Assembly (NCBI RefSeq): GCF_000372725.1
Contig: NW_005200690.1
Location: 928,795 to 992,794 of the forward strand
Origin: Emiliania huxleyi CCMP1516
Taxonomy: Eukaryota; Haptophyta; Isochrysidales; Noelaerhabdaceae
Direction of reading: 5' to 3'
DNA: 64,000 bases
Shown: in pieces, positions 1-10,934 of the stretch
Numbering within the stretch: the stretch's first letter is position 1
How the letters are laid out: each line of letters begins with the position of its first letter
The notes under the pieces: generated by a model
Databases searched by the model: none
What the model was told of the DNA's origin: nothing
What the model saw: only the letters and a program-made list of their open reading frames with translations
Translations under genes and position numbers: made by a program

Positions 1-1188
1 GGGGGGGGGGGGGGGACCGAGTCCGAATCGGACGAGCTGGAGGAGGAGGAGGAGGACGACGACGACGATGACGACGACGAGGAGAGCGGCGAGAGGGCGC
101 GGGGCGGCGGCGCCGCGGCCGCCGCGGCCGCGATCCGCTTGGGCGCGTCGGCGAGGTGCTGCCGGAGGCCGTCTGTGAGGCCTCCGAGGCCGATGGCGGT
201 CCAAAAGTTGATTGCGAAGCGCGTGTTCTTTGGCGTGTCCCTTGGGAAGAGGCCGAGGAAGGAGGGCGCCACCGACTCGTCGTTGAGCCGCTGGCGCAGC
301 GTCTGAGAGGGGAGAGGGGGGCGGGAGGGGGGGGGGGGGGGAGGGGGCTCTCGGGTGAGCCACGCTCGGCGGCATCTCTGCCGCATCTCTGCCGCATCTC
401 GGCTGCGTCGCGCCTTGAGGCCCATGTACTCTGCAACCTCCTGGAAGAGGATCTTGATGAAGATGCGCGAGGAGGAGGTGGTCTCCTCCTCGGAGATCAC
501 GATGTACCTGCGCGCGCACACGGCGTCGAGGAGGTGTTGCGGACGGCGGGACGGCGGGGCGGCGGCGGGCTCCCTCCCCCTCCCCCGCCCCCCGCCCCCC
601 TTCCGAGCTGGTGGCGGCGGCGGCGCACTCGAGCACGCCCCACGGCAGCGCGTCCGAGTGCAGCACGTGGGCGAACAGCTTTGCGACGTTGCGCAGCTTG
701 TTTGTCTCGAGGCGGTGGATCATCGTGTACTGCTTGGCAAAGAGCTCGTCGAAGCAGACCTGGCATGAGTGAGTTAATCAGTGACTCGACTCCTCGTCTA
801 CTGGCTGGCTAAGAGCTCGTCGAGCAGGCCTGGTAGGCGCGGTCGATGAGGCAGAAGCGTTCGGCGAGCAGGCCGTAGAAGCGGAGGTACGTGCGCTCCT
901 GCGGCGAGATCGGGGGAGACGCGGCGAGATCGGGGGAGGCGCAGGCAGATCGGGCCGGGATCGCGGGGCGGGGGGTCCGGTAGCGCGGGACGCGGGGGTG
1001 CGTGCCGCTCCTGCGCACAGCACTCGATGAGCATCGTCGCGACCTCGACCTCCTGCCCCTCGCGCAGCTTGAGCTTCATCAGCTTGTGCGCGCACTCGTC
1101 CACGGCGGCGGACGACATGATCGTCAGGTAGATCGTGCGCCGCAGGTTGACCAGGTCCTGCTCCGTCAGGTCGGTGATGATGCCGCCG

Positions 1189-1223
<35 letters not shown>

Positions 1224-1229
1224 CTCCTC

Positions 1230-1265
<36 letters not shown>

Positions 1266-3546
1266 TCCCGATTCGGAGTCGGAGTCGTCGCCAAGGATCT
1301 CGCGCCGCACACGCACGTAGGCCGCCTCGTTCGCCTGGGAGCAGTAGCGGTCGAGGGCTCGTGAGGGCGGGGAGAGGAGCGTACCATACCTCCAGGGGAT
1401 CGAACCCAGGGTGGGTTCAGGTCCCGTGGGTGGTGTGGGAAGAGCGGCGAGGCGGGCGGACGAGGGGGCGCGCGCGGGGTGTGGCGCGTCCGCTGCGCCT
1501 CGAAGTCGGGGTCGAAGGTGAAGTAGTCTAGCGTCTCCTCGAGGTCGAGCTGCTCGTCGAGCGAGACCTCGTGCGTGATCTGGTCCTCCGCCTCGACCAA
1601 GTCGAGCTCGGGCAGCACGGCCGGGTAGTCGGCGAAGTTGCTCTTGCGCACCGCGTACAAGCCCTCGATCATGTACTGCACGCGCTTGTCGATGGCCCCC
1701 TCGTGCAGGATCGAGCGCAGCCGCTCGAAGATCGAGTTGAGTGCCTGCGGGGAGACCTCGGCGAGGGCGGCGCCGCACTCGGTCACGAAGGTGACGACGG
1801 TCTCGACCGAGTCGTCCGTCGGCGTCTCGAGCAGCAAGATGCAGAGCTGCAGTGCGAGCAGCTCGTGCACCAGCTGCTGGTTGACGAGGGCGGCGATGAA
1901 CTTGACGACGCCGTTGCAGACGACCTTGTCGTGCCGGCGGTAGGCGCGGTTGAACTGGTTGACAGCTCGCTTGACCAGCAGCTCGCCTGGAGCGGGGGGC
2001 AGGGGCGGGGCGCCGGTGAGGCGGTGGCGATGAGGTGTGCGGCTCGTTGCGGCGCCTCTCGGCCCTCTCTCGGCTAGAGATCTCGCCGATCTCGGGCATC
2101 TTCGTGTTGATGACGGCGAGGAGGGCGGCGTAGATGCGAGAGAAGTTTGGCGACGCGCCCTGCGCCTGCGCACAAGGGAACAAGCGGGCGGGGCATGAGG
2201 AGCGGTGTGGAGTGGGTCCGTCCAGACCACTGTGCGCACCTTCATCAGGGAGCGGACGAGCAGCGCGCGGCCGCGGATGACGTTCTGCTTGAGGAGGTCG
2301 ACGACGATAGCCTTGATGTTGGAGACGTTGACCTGGAAGAGCGGTGGGTGGGTGGGGGCGAGGGCTCCAGGCGGTGGACGTGGTGCTGGAGAGGCGGGAG
2401 AGGCGGGAGAGGCGGGGCGAGAGCAGCGAGGAGGGGAGGGGAGGCGGGAGGAGGGAGGGGGGGGGGGGGGGGGAAAGGGGAGGGGAAAGGTGGAGGGGAG
2501 GGAGGATAGCGGAGGGGAAAGGTGGAGGGAAGGGGGAGGGGAGGGAGGAGAGGGGAGGGGAGGAGGGGAGGGGAGGAGGGGAGGAGAGGGGGGCGAGGGC
2601 GAGGGGGAGGGGAGGAGGACGAGAGAGCGGCGAGGGGGAGTGGGGAGAGGAGGAGAGGCGCGGGCCGCCCCGCCCCCCTCGCCTTGTTGACGAGCCCGTT
2701 GATGGCCTTCTTCAGCGCCTCCCACGTCATCCGCTGGTACTGCGCCGACGCCTTGTGAGGGCGAGGGCGAGGCGTGGGACGGACGGACGGACGGGGGGGG
2801 GGGGGGGGTTTGAAGGAGGGGAGGAGGGCGGGGAAAGAGGGAGGGAAGGCTGCGCACGACGCCTTGTCATCCCCGCCAGAAATCATTTGCGCCAGCTTGT
2901 ACGGAGGCATGTAGAGCCCGCCCGTCTTGCCCGCGCCGCTAGCCACGACGCCGCTCGCCGTCTTCGCCGCCGTCTCGTACGGGTCCTCGATCACCTTGCG
3001 TGGCCGCGCCTCCGCCGGCCCCTTTTCCCCCCCCTCCTCCCGCCCGCCGCCACCGCCCCCGCCGCCCCCGCCCCCGCCCCCGCCGCGCCGCGCCGCAATC
3101 TTGTCAGCCGCGCTCCCGTAGCTGCGGCCGTCCCTGCGACCGCCGCGGCTGTCCTCGCGCTCCTCCGAGTAGCCGCGCCGCCGGTCGCCTCGCCGCCGGT
3201 CGCGATCTCTGCTCGGCGAGCGGTCGCGCCCACGCCGCTCGCGCTCTCTGCTAAACGAGCGGTCGCGCCGGCGGCGGTCGCGGGAGCGGTCGCGCGACCG
3301 CGACCGCTTCTCACCGCGGGCGGCGCCGTCGCGCCGCGCGCGCGCCTCGCGTGGCACGTCGGGCTCCTCCTCGGCCGCGATCTTGTCGGCCAGGTCGTCG
3401 CCGTCGCCGCTGTTGGACGTCGCGCGCGGCTCCTTTGCGCGCTTGGCCTTGGCGCCGTCGGCCTGAGCGGGCGGCGCGGCCTCGTCCTCGCTGGACGAGT
3501 AGGAGTAGCTACTGCCGCTGCTGCTCGCGCTGTCCTGCTTGGGCAT
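1..3546 (-). CDS. CWC22: Pre-mRNA-splicing factor CWC22 (nucampholin), 3' end cut by window edge
   Basis: Spliceosome component that escorts eIF4A3 to pre-mRNA for exon-junction-complex loading. Ten exons read on the minus strand: 2863-3546, 2683-2751, 2240-2332, 2087-2165, 1499-1986, about 1011-1334, 830-898, about 635-759, 414-507 and 302 down to the edge. The N-terminus is an RS/Ser-Asp-rich tail, followed by a MIF4G domain ([28 protein letters not shown]) and an MA3 domain ([33 protein letters not shown]) that matches animal CWC22 almost motif for motif. Asp and Gly runs lie between the two domains. Splice junctions are supported by reading frame and by family alignment. Seven donors are GC, one is GT (2239) and one is unclear (1010). 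The C-terminal Ser/Asp tail runs into a poly-G at the very start of the window, so the stop codon is not seen. Confidence 0.93.
752..840 (-). repeat. Direct repeat enclosing CWC22 intron 7
   Basis: Intron 760-829 (70 bp, GC donor) starts with nearly the same bases as the exon that follows it. CCAG followed by GCCTGCTCGACGAGC (intron side) and CCAG followed by GTCTGCTTCGACGAGC (exon side) differ by one substitution and one indel. The spliced product reads [11 protein letters not shown], as expected for the family. Confidence 0.8.
2380..2665. repeat. Long polypurine/polypyrimidine tract inside CWC22 intron 2
   Basis: On the plus strand almost every base from about 2380 to 2665 is G or A. The tract fills most of intron 2 (2333-2682), which is pyrimidine-rich in the sense direction. 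It contains many GGGGAGG-type units and a run of 15 or so G around 2460. Confidence 0.85.
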
Positions 3547-4151
3547 CGCGGCGCGCGCGCGCGGGCGCCGGGCGAGACGCGCGCCGGCCTCTGCTGCGTG
3601 CGAAAAGAAAATTTTATCGCCCCGGTGACGCTGGTAGCAGCGACCAGGTTGCTGCTTTCGGCGGCAGCGGCGAGGCCACCGGCGGAAGGGGTGACGGCGG
3701 GGAAGGCGCCGGCGGCAGGGGAGACGACGAGATGCGGAGCATGCGGCAGCCCTACTCGGGAGGCTGGCGCCCGCCGTTGAGAGCGGACCTCGAGCCGGCC
3801 AGGAGGGACGCCCGGGGGCTCCGAGGACGACGACCTACTGATGCGGAGCGTGCGGCCCCGCACCCAGTCGCCTAGCTTCGGTGGCGGGACCCAAGACCTT
3901 GGAGATGGCTCCGCCGACGAGAGCTGCTTGCCGTACGACCCTAGCTGCCTAACGTGCGGGCAACAGGGCAGGGTGTGCAAGGGGTGCGGGGGACATGTCG
4001 TGCCCGCCGACACCCCGCCACCCTCCCCGACCATGCCAGGGCCGCCCCTCCCCAGGGTCCACGCCCAGTCGCCTAGCCACAGTGACAGGACCGCCTGACA
4101 CCATCAGCAGCCAACGGCACAACGAAGACGGGACGATGATGGCAGCTGGCG
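3547..4151. other. Upstream region of CWC22, no supported gene
   Basis: The 5' flank of the minus-strand CWC22 gene. A GC-rich stretch with scattered open frames and one CxxC-type cluster in one plus frame (about 3940-4000), but nothing with family support. A short AAAATTTTA lies at 3605. Confidence 0.4.
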
Positions 4152-5303
4152 ATGCGGGGGCCCCCGTGCCGTTGGAGCCGACGGGGGCCGGCGCACGGCT
4201 GGAGGGGGGGACGCACGGAGGTAATCGTGCTCAAGCCCCCCGGTCCTCCGCCGAGCAAGGGGGGAGACAACCGAACCGGCCTCGGCGTGGCGAGCTTTGT
4301 CTCCTCCAATGCGGCGGGCACCTACGACCTCCACGTACGGGAAGGAGATGACGTCTCTTACCTCAAGTTGGGTAGCGGCAACTGGGGGAAGGTCACCCCC
4401 GGCCACCAGCGGCAGCTCCGAGACGGCGACCAGCTCTCGGTCGGTGGCCCCGAGCTTTACGTCTGCATCCCGGGGGGGGGCAGGAAACGGGCTATGGCGG
4501 AGGAGGCGCCAGCCGCTGACTGCAGAAGTGCGGACACGGAGGATCGGGTCAAATTGGTGGCGGTCGAGATGGAGTACCATACCCTGCGCCTCGCGCAGCT
4601 GCAACACGAAGTCGTCTCGGCCGGAGGCCTCGAGGGAGAAGACAGGGTGCGAGCGCTCGAGATGCATCGGGTGGCTGCGGCCGGCATCATGGAGGGCACT
4701 GCGGCGATTCTCGATGGCCGCCCGCGCGCTGCCGCAAAGCAGATGACCGCCCTCGTGGCCGACCTAGGGAGGGCGGTAGCGTTGCGGCGGACCGGAGGAA
4801 GGTTTCCCCAGTGGGCGGAGGTGGAGGCGATGAGGCGGCGGCGGCACCATCGGTCGGAAGAGGCGTGGCTACGGCGTAAGGTGAAGAAGAGGTCTAGGGG
4901 ACGGTGGTGGCTTGCGGTGCGGGAGGGAGTGGACGTGCCCATCGCCACCGCTGCCGCCGCGGGGGGGGGCGAGCAGGGGGGGGCAGCGCTCACCGTCGCC
5001 AATCTCCTTGCCGCGACGGCCGCCAGTCCCGCCGCCGCCGCCGCCCCCGCCCCGGCCGGGGATGTGCAGCCTTGGCCTGACCAACTTGACCATAGCCGAC
5101 ACCGTGGCGAGGGCGCGGGAGCTGCCTGGGGGGTGGGACCGCGACCTCGAGTAGCCAACCCGGGGGAGGTTGGGACCTCGACGACGTACGCTGGCTCGCT
5201 GGGACGGAAACCCCAGCCTATCCGCCGTGCGCTGGCCGATGAACACATGTCGGCGATCTCGGCGAGGGTCACCTCCTCGAGGAAGACGCACTCGTACTCG
5301 TAG
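4152..5303 (+). CDS. Unrecognised ORF, 383 codons
   Basis: An open frame whose first two-thirds look protein-like: a segment near residues 45-105 (NAAGTYDLHVREGDD, LRDGDQLSVGG) has the rhythm of a small beta-rich domain, followed by a basic, Arg-rich helical region (residues 110-250) and a low-complexity Ala/Pro tail. No family was recognised. The tail overlaps a coding-like stretch on the other strand (5245-5430), so the true 3' end may lie earlier or the ORF may be chance. No intron signature was seen. Confidence 0.3.
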   Translation: MRGPPCRWSRRGPAHGWRGGRTEVIVLKPPGPPPSKGGDNRTGLGVASFVSSNAAGTYDLHVREGDDVSYLKLGSGNWGKVTPGHQRQLRDGDQLSVGGPELYVCIPGGGRKRAMAEEAPAADCRSADTEDRVKLVAVEMEYHTLRLAQLQHEVVSAGGLEGEDRVRALEMHRVAAAGIMEGTAAILDGRPRAAAKQMTALVADLGRAVALRRTGGRFPQWAEVEAMRRRRHHRSEEAWLRRKVKKRSRGRWWLAVREGVDVPIATAAAAGGGEQGGAALTVANLLAATAASPAAAAAPAPAGDVQPWPDQLDHSRHRGEGAGAAWGVGPRPRVANPGEVGTSTTYAGSLGRKPQPIRRALADEHMSAISARVTSSRKTHSYS

Positions 5304-5430
5304 AGCCCGCCCTGCAGCCCGTTGACCTGCGTGAGCGTGGTCGCCACGTCGGCGCGGTGCGTGATGAGGAGCACGAGCTGGCGCGCCGGCTCGCCGCCGT
5401 CGCCCGTCGGCCGGGAGCGGGCTCGTATGC
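5245..5430 (-). other. Coding-like fragment, possible gene remnant
   Basis: A minus-strand reading (QLVLLITHRADVATTLTQVN, then GLYEYECVFLEEVTLAEIA) has normal amino-acid balance, unlike the surrounding frames. It has no start codon, no convincing splice partners and no recognised family. Probably a remnant exon. Confidence 0.25.
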
Positions 5431-6043
5431 CACGTCGCCGCCTGTGTTTGTTTCTATGTTTGCGATTTAGGTTTTGGATTTTCTATGATTCTTTGTTTAT
5501 TTATTTAGCCTGCGAGAGCGGCACACTGCGCGCCTTTGACCTCGAACCTCGTGCGGGGACACCCGAATACTTGAGATCACCCTTGTTCAAAGCCGACCCT
5601 AAGCGCCATCCAAGCATCCTCGCCTTCCTGCTCTCACCCGAGGCTGCTCTTTCCGCGCCTCCTTGGCCCCCTTGTGCGTATTTTCTACTCCCAGTCCTGG
5701 AGCCCATTGGCCATTACTGGAGCCTGGTCCCCGGGAGGGACCCCTCTTGTGTTCCTGTTTTCTGTTTTTCAAAACGCCGCCCGCCCGCGGCCTAGGGCGG
5801 ACACCCGGCCCCTTACTAAGGGAGACGGGCGGAGGTCTAACCCGGCCGTTTGCTAAAAGCAGTGTAAAAGGGGGGAACGAAGAAGAGAAGCCATCCCCCT
5901 CATTGGTTGCCACGCCGTCAGCATCCTGCCGATCGAGTTTTGCGGCACGTGCCTCATGCCTGCCACCTAGTCTCTGCTTCCCCCCCATACGCAACCGACG
6001 CGCGAGCTCATCTCTGGCCAGGTGACCAAACTATACTCAACAA
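5431..6043. other. A/T-richer intergenic stretch upstream of the permease
   Basis: Holds a locally T-rich block at 5450-5515 (TTTGTTTATTTATTTAG) and otherwise no supported gene. The plus-strand permease starts at 6044, so its promoter and 5' UTR should lie here. No TATA element was identified with confidence. Confidence 0.4.
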
Positions 6044-8355
6044 GATGTCTGATAAGGACACTGAAGCCGCGGCGAACTGCGAAGTTTGCCGAGTCAAGTG
6101 CTGGACGAGGGAAGGCTTCTTCGGAAAGTACTCCTGTAAGTCGGCGCCGCCTCCCACAGCGCGTGTAGTAAACAGCGAACACTGACGCTTCTCACCCGCC
6201 CTGCCCGCCCCCGCAGACAAGTACCTGTGCACCCCGACGGTGTCGTGCCTGGGGAAGGGCGCAAATGCTCCCATGTGGCTCGGTAAGGACGAGAAGCTGC
6301 CTCTCCTCCTCTCCGTCGTCCTCGGCCTGCAGCACTGCCTCGCGATGCTTGCGGGCATAGCCACGTCCGGAGGACTCCTCATCGCCGGCGACACCTGCAT
6401 GGCATTCCAGTCCGACTCAACCATGCGCGCTGCTTCCAGTCGGCCTCCTTTGCCTCTCTCCACCTCTATCCCCACGCCTCTTCTGTGTACGACAGGTGTG
6501 CGCTCCAGCCCTTCATGGTCTCCACGTCATGGCTGGCGTCTGGCATTCTCACCCTGATCCAAGTCTTCCGCTGCAAGATCCGGGGCACGCCCTTCTACCT
6601 CGGCACAGGACTTATCTCTGTGATGGGCACCTCCTTCACCTTTCTCCCGATCGCACGCGAGATGACGACGGCGTACATCCAAGACGCAAAGAACACTGGC
6701 GACCCGCGCTGCGTGACCCTCGACTCTGGCGTCATCGACTGCCCGCGAGTCGGCATGGAGGGTTATGGCGCCTTCCTCGGGACCTGCATGGTCGCCTGCT
6801 TCCTCGAGATCGCCATCTCCTTCATCCCTTCAAGGTCCGAGCCCAGGGCTGCCCCAGCAGCGCACTCCCACGCACTCCCACACGCACTCCCACGCACCCG
6901 CAGGATCCGCGCGAAGATGTTTCCTCCGGTTGTGCTCGGCGTGGCAGTCATGATGATCGGCGCCGGCCTCGTCTCGTCGGGCATCAAGTACGTTGGCGGC
7001 GGAGTTTTCTGCGGCGAGAACATGGCGACGAGGGCCGCAGCCTTTGGCTCGGGCCCCCAGATTTGCAACGAGAACGGCGACGTGACGCTTGCCTTTGGCG
7101 CGCCGCAGCACATCGGGCTCGCGGCCTCGGTCATCCTCTTTGGGGTCGTGCTGAATGTCGCCGGCTCGCCCTTCCTCAAGTCGACGTTCCTCTTCTGGGG
7201 CCTCGTCTTCGGCACCATCGTCGCCGCGATCTCCTCGTACACCGACGACGAAGGCATCCAGTACGACTACTTCGGCGACAGCGCGAAGGAGAAGGTTGAC
7301 GCCGCGCCGGCGTTTGTCTTCTTTTGGTCCGAGGACCAGTTCCCGATCTCCTTTGACATCGTGTACCTGCTTCCCATCCTCCTCGCGACCTACATCACGA
7401 CCGCCGAGACAGTGGGCGACGTCACCATGACAGCCCTTTACTCTGGCATCACCGACCCGGAGGACGTCAACGAGCGCATCCAAGGCGGCCTGCTAGCCGA
7501 CGGCGTGAACTCGTTCCTAGCCTGCTGCTTCGGCACGGCGCCAAACACGACTTTCTCGCAAAACAACGGCATAATTAAGCTCTCACAGTGCGCCTCCCGC
7601 TCCGCCGGCTTCGCGTGCGCGATCTGGCTCATCCTCCTCGGCATCTTTGGGAAGTGCGCATATCCCGCTCCGCGGGCGCATCCCGCCCCGCGCGCCGCCC
7701 CGACCCATCCCCCCCCCCCCCCCCCAGGATCGGCGCCGCCTTCACCACCATCCCCATCGCGGTCGTCGGCGGCGTGGTCCTGCAATGCTTCACGATGGTT
7801 TTCGTCGCGGGTATGTCCATCGTCGCGCCGACCCTCAACCGGCGCAACTCGTACATCGTTATGCTCTCGATCGCCTTTGGGCTCGGGGTCGCCATGGAGC
7901 CGCAGCTCTTCGAGGCGTCGGGCGCCTTCTACGCGAAGAACCTGCGGCACAACTTTGGCCTGTGGCCCGAGGCGGACGTCTGCGCCCGCTTCCCCACCGT
8001 GACAACCGTCCTGGTGCCCGCCACGTGCGGCTTTGCGGGCGGCGCCGTCGAACTGTCCGAAGCGGACTGCCTCGTCGCGGGCGGCAACTACTCGGCACCG
8101 GTGCTCGGCGAGCCGGTCGAGGTGACCACGTGCATCAACAACAACGGTAACTGCTGCGCGGAGTACAAGGCCGGCCGCAAGGGCCTCCGCACCGCCGTCA
8201 TGATGTTGCTCAAGACCCCTTACGGCATCGGCGTCATCATCGCCGTGATCCTGAACGCGATCCTCCCACACGAGAAAGAGGACGTGAGCGACGACGACAT
8301 TTTCGGCAAGAAGACCCGCACCGCGAGCTCCGAGCCCGCCACGGAGGCCATCTGA
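6044..8355 (+). CDS. NCS2-family xanthine/uric acid/uracil permease
   Basis: Polytopic plasma-membrane transporter coupling purine or pyrimidine base uptake to an ion gradient. Five exons: 6044-6135, 6217-6424, 6496-6834, 6904-7653 and 7726-8355, about 672 residues. Signatures: GLQHCLAM in TM1, LGTGLISVMGTSFTFLPI, the TM8 segment AETVGDVT with the acidic residue used by fungal UapA, and TFSQNNG just after it, which is the NCS2 signature motif. The loop between residues about 520 and 590 is Cys-rich and probably extracellular. Introns 1, 3 and 4 are GT-AG. Intron 2 (6425-6495) only keeps frame with a GC donor (AT, then GCGCGC). The order and motifs are closest to eukaryotic UapA/UapC-like members. 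Substrate choice between purines and uracil cannot be read with certainty. Confidence 0.93.
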
Positions 8356-9032
8356 ACTGAGACCAGCGAGCACGAGAGATGATGTATACTTCGGGCCGGG
8401 CCATTATCCCCGCGCGACTTACGCGCACGGGCTGCACCGGTGCACGCGCGTCGCGCCACGGTAGAGAGTAGAGAGTAGGGCCCTAGAGGCGCGTGTTTGC
8501 AGTGCTGGGGCCAGCCAGGCCCTGTAGTGCAGGCGCCCCGCAAGCTCGCGCCCCGGCGAGCGAGCGCACCCTATGTGTGTACGATCGCGCCTTACACAGG
8601 CCGCCCATGTCCTGTATCCCACCCACAGAGTATGCGCGCCTATGGCTTGCGCCCTGTTCAGTATTTGGTATAATACTACACGCTAGGTGTGAATACAATT
8701 ATTTGAGCTGAGAACACAACGGAATGTTGTGCCCACGGCTGGGGACTCTGGCCAGTCTGGTCTCTCGACGCAGCACGGTGCACACGCACGGCCCAAAAAG
8801 GACCTGTGAATTCTTTTTCACATACCGCGTTTGCTGTACGAGCTCGGCCGCCTGCGCGCCGAGCGAGAGGATAGAGGAGTTTGTTTGTTTCGAGAGGAGT
8901 TTGCTGTTTGGTCTTTGGTTAGAAGATGTTGTTGAGTTTGGGTTCTCTGCAAGTCTCAGTCTCACACAAAATCTCCACACGTCGAAAAGCATGTGAATTG
9001 TGTGATAAACTCGAGATAATGTGCCCCCACTT
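8356..9032. other. Convergent 3' intergenic region
   Basis: Lies between the stop of the permease (plus) and the stop of the secreted protein gene (minus), so it should hold both 3' UTRs and polyadenylation sites. No gene, repeat or clear poly(A) signal was recognised. An A/T-richer patch spans about 8660-8705. Confidence 0.4.
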
Positions 9033-10725
9033 TCAATCAGCGCGACGCGACATCACCGTGTGAAGCTTCGCCTTCGTCCTCGACCACTTCCCCTTGACCG
9101 TGGCCATGGCCGCCGGCGCCCACGCCTTGAGGAACATGCACCGGTCCCACACCTGCTCGAGGCTCGTGAACGCCCCGCACACGTCTCGCATGTAGCTCAC
9201 CACCTGCGGCGGCAGAGGACGGCGCGGGCGCAGTCGGGGGCGTGGGCGGTGTGAGTCGGGGCCGTGCGCGCGCGCAGGGCGGCTTTGTGGCGGCGCGCCT
9301 TGTCGCGCAGCCCCGGCGGCCTCACGCCCGGCCCGACCCACTGCCAGCCGGACGCGAAAGGGTTGGCCACGGCGGACTCGAAGCCGTCGCACGCGAAGCC
9401 GACCGTGTCGGGGCGCTGGATGCCGTCGCCTATCTCGGACATGTCTCGGACATGTCACGGACGTGAAATGTGGGACGCGTCGGGGCGCTGGATGCCGTCG
9501 CCGAGGTACATCCCCTCCATGCCCTGCCAGTAGCCGGTGAAGTGCAGGCTCGTGAGCCGGAGCGTGCCGCCGCAGCCGATCGGCCCGCCCGCGCCTCCGC
9601 GGCCAGCCGCGATGTCTTGAGGCCGCAGCGAGATGTCGTCGAACCTGTAGTGCGCGTGTTAGGCCGAGAGTGAGGGCGGGCGGGCTATGCACCGGACACC
9701 ACTCCACGATAGCAACTCAAAACACTACATGCGATCGCACACCACATGCGGCCCTTGCCAGAGAAGGTCGCCTCGCCGCCCCCGAGCGGGAGGCCAAGCT
9801 CCTGCACATGGTAGCGCATCGTCGACGTCCAGCGGATGCCTCTGACCTCGAGGCGGATGCTGTCGGGCAGGTAGCGCTCCTTGATGCTCACTCCGTCCGC
9901 GACGAGCGGCCGGTCCGGGATCACCCCTGTCCACGCCTCGAGGCGCGATCTCCCCCTGCCCGCGTAGCTGCACCCTGTGAGCGTGATCTCTCCCAGCTCG
10001 AGGGAGGTGAGCGACATGTTGTACCGGTGCAGCTCCATCAGGCCCAGCCGGTTGACCTCGACGCCGGGGTTGGGCGGCGTCGGCAACCCCTGGCCGGCCA
10101 TGTACGCTCTGATTTGCTCGGTGGCAATTCTGGCGTACACCTCGGGCATGGCGACGCAATCCACCTTGATCGGCGGCGGCGACGGTGGGTCGGGCGGCGG
10201 AGGCGGCCGCTGAGGCGCATCGCGCGGGACTGCTGGCGGAGGCTTCGGCGTTGGTGGCCACGGCGGCGGCGGCGGAGGAGGAGGAGGTGGTGGTGGTGGC
10301 GGCGGCGGCTCTGGCGGCTCTGGCGGCTGCGGTGGAGACGCCGGTGGCTGCGGCGGCTGCGGCGGAGGTGGAGCTGGAAGCTCGGTTTGAAATGAGCGTG
10401 CCAGGCTCGTCCAAGGCCGCCAGGCTCGGGCCACATCAGCCTGCGGCGAGAAGTGAAAGCCTCTCGGCTGCACTGAGCCTGCCGCATCAGCCTGCGGCGA
10501 GAAGTGAAAGCCTCTCGGCTGCACTGAGCCTGCCGCATCAGCCTGCGGCGAGAAGTGAAAGCCTCTCGACTGCACTGAGTTCGCTGTTGCTGTCGCCGCT
10601 GTCGTCGCCGCAGGTGCCACAGTTCCAGGCAGAAGTAACCCGCAGGAAACTAGCGCTGTGAGGAGACTCAGCGCGAGTGCCGACGCGAGGACGGGCGAGG
10701 TTCGAGCAATCGCAGGAGTCTGCAT
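9033..10725 (-). CDS. Secreted protein with 17-residue repeats and poly-Pro hinge, unknown fold
   Basis: Four exons: 9746-10725, 9502-9644, about 9320-9429 and about 9033-9205. Residues 1-30 are a clear signal peptide (ASALALSLLTALVSCGLLL). Three near-identical 17-residue repeats (SVQPRGFHFSPQADAAG) follow, then a Pro-rich hinge of about 80 residues with a 15-20 residue Pro run, then a globular region beginning with KVDCVAMPEVYARI. The globular part alternates short beta-like segments (LELGEITLTGCSY, SIRLEVRGIRW, GTLRLTSLHF), which recalls lipid-binding TULIP/BPI folds, but this is only an impression. Donors: GT at 9745, GC at 9501 with a 24-bp direct repeat, and GC in the third intron (GACAAG, then GCG). 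The C-terminus is basic (KGKWSRTKAK). Confidence 0.7.
9407..9502 (-). repeat. 72-bp tandem duplication that is an intron
   Basis: A perfect 24-bp direct repeat at 9407-9430 and 9479-9502. The intron 9430-9501 is exactly the 72-bp repeat period. In sense, CTCG precedes GCGACGGC (donor side) and GATAG precedes GCGACGGC (exon side). The unique core carries GACATGTCCGA repeats. Splicing restores GMYLGDGIQRPDTVG. Confidence 0.85.
10437..10590 (-). repeat. Three in-frame 51-bp tandem repeats
   Basis: Near-perfect 51-bp units in the first exon of the secreted protein, each coding 17 residues around RGFHFSPQAD. The near identity at DNA level suggests recent expansion. Confidence 0.85.
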
Positions 10726-10934
10726 GAGTGCGACAACTGGAAGGTCTCAGGCCTCAGCTGGCCCAAGCTCCCAAGCTGGCGGGGCAAAATTGACACGAAG
10801 CGCGCGAAAGAATTTCCGTTACGGTCATTGCCGCGCCGGTGACACCAACGTACTCTCTCACATGACAAGCGATCCCACGACAGCGTTTGTTCAGCGGTTG
10901 GAGGTGGGCGGCTGGCAGGTCGTCGTCACCGACG

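Noticed and set aside
1-15. Telomere or special end at the poly-G start
   Set aside because: A plain G run without a telomeric repeat unit. More likely a low-complexity or assembly edge in the Ser/Asp-coding tail of CWC22.
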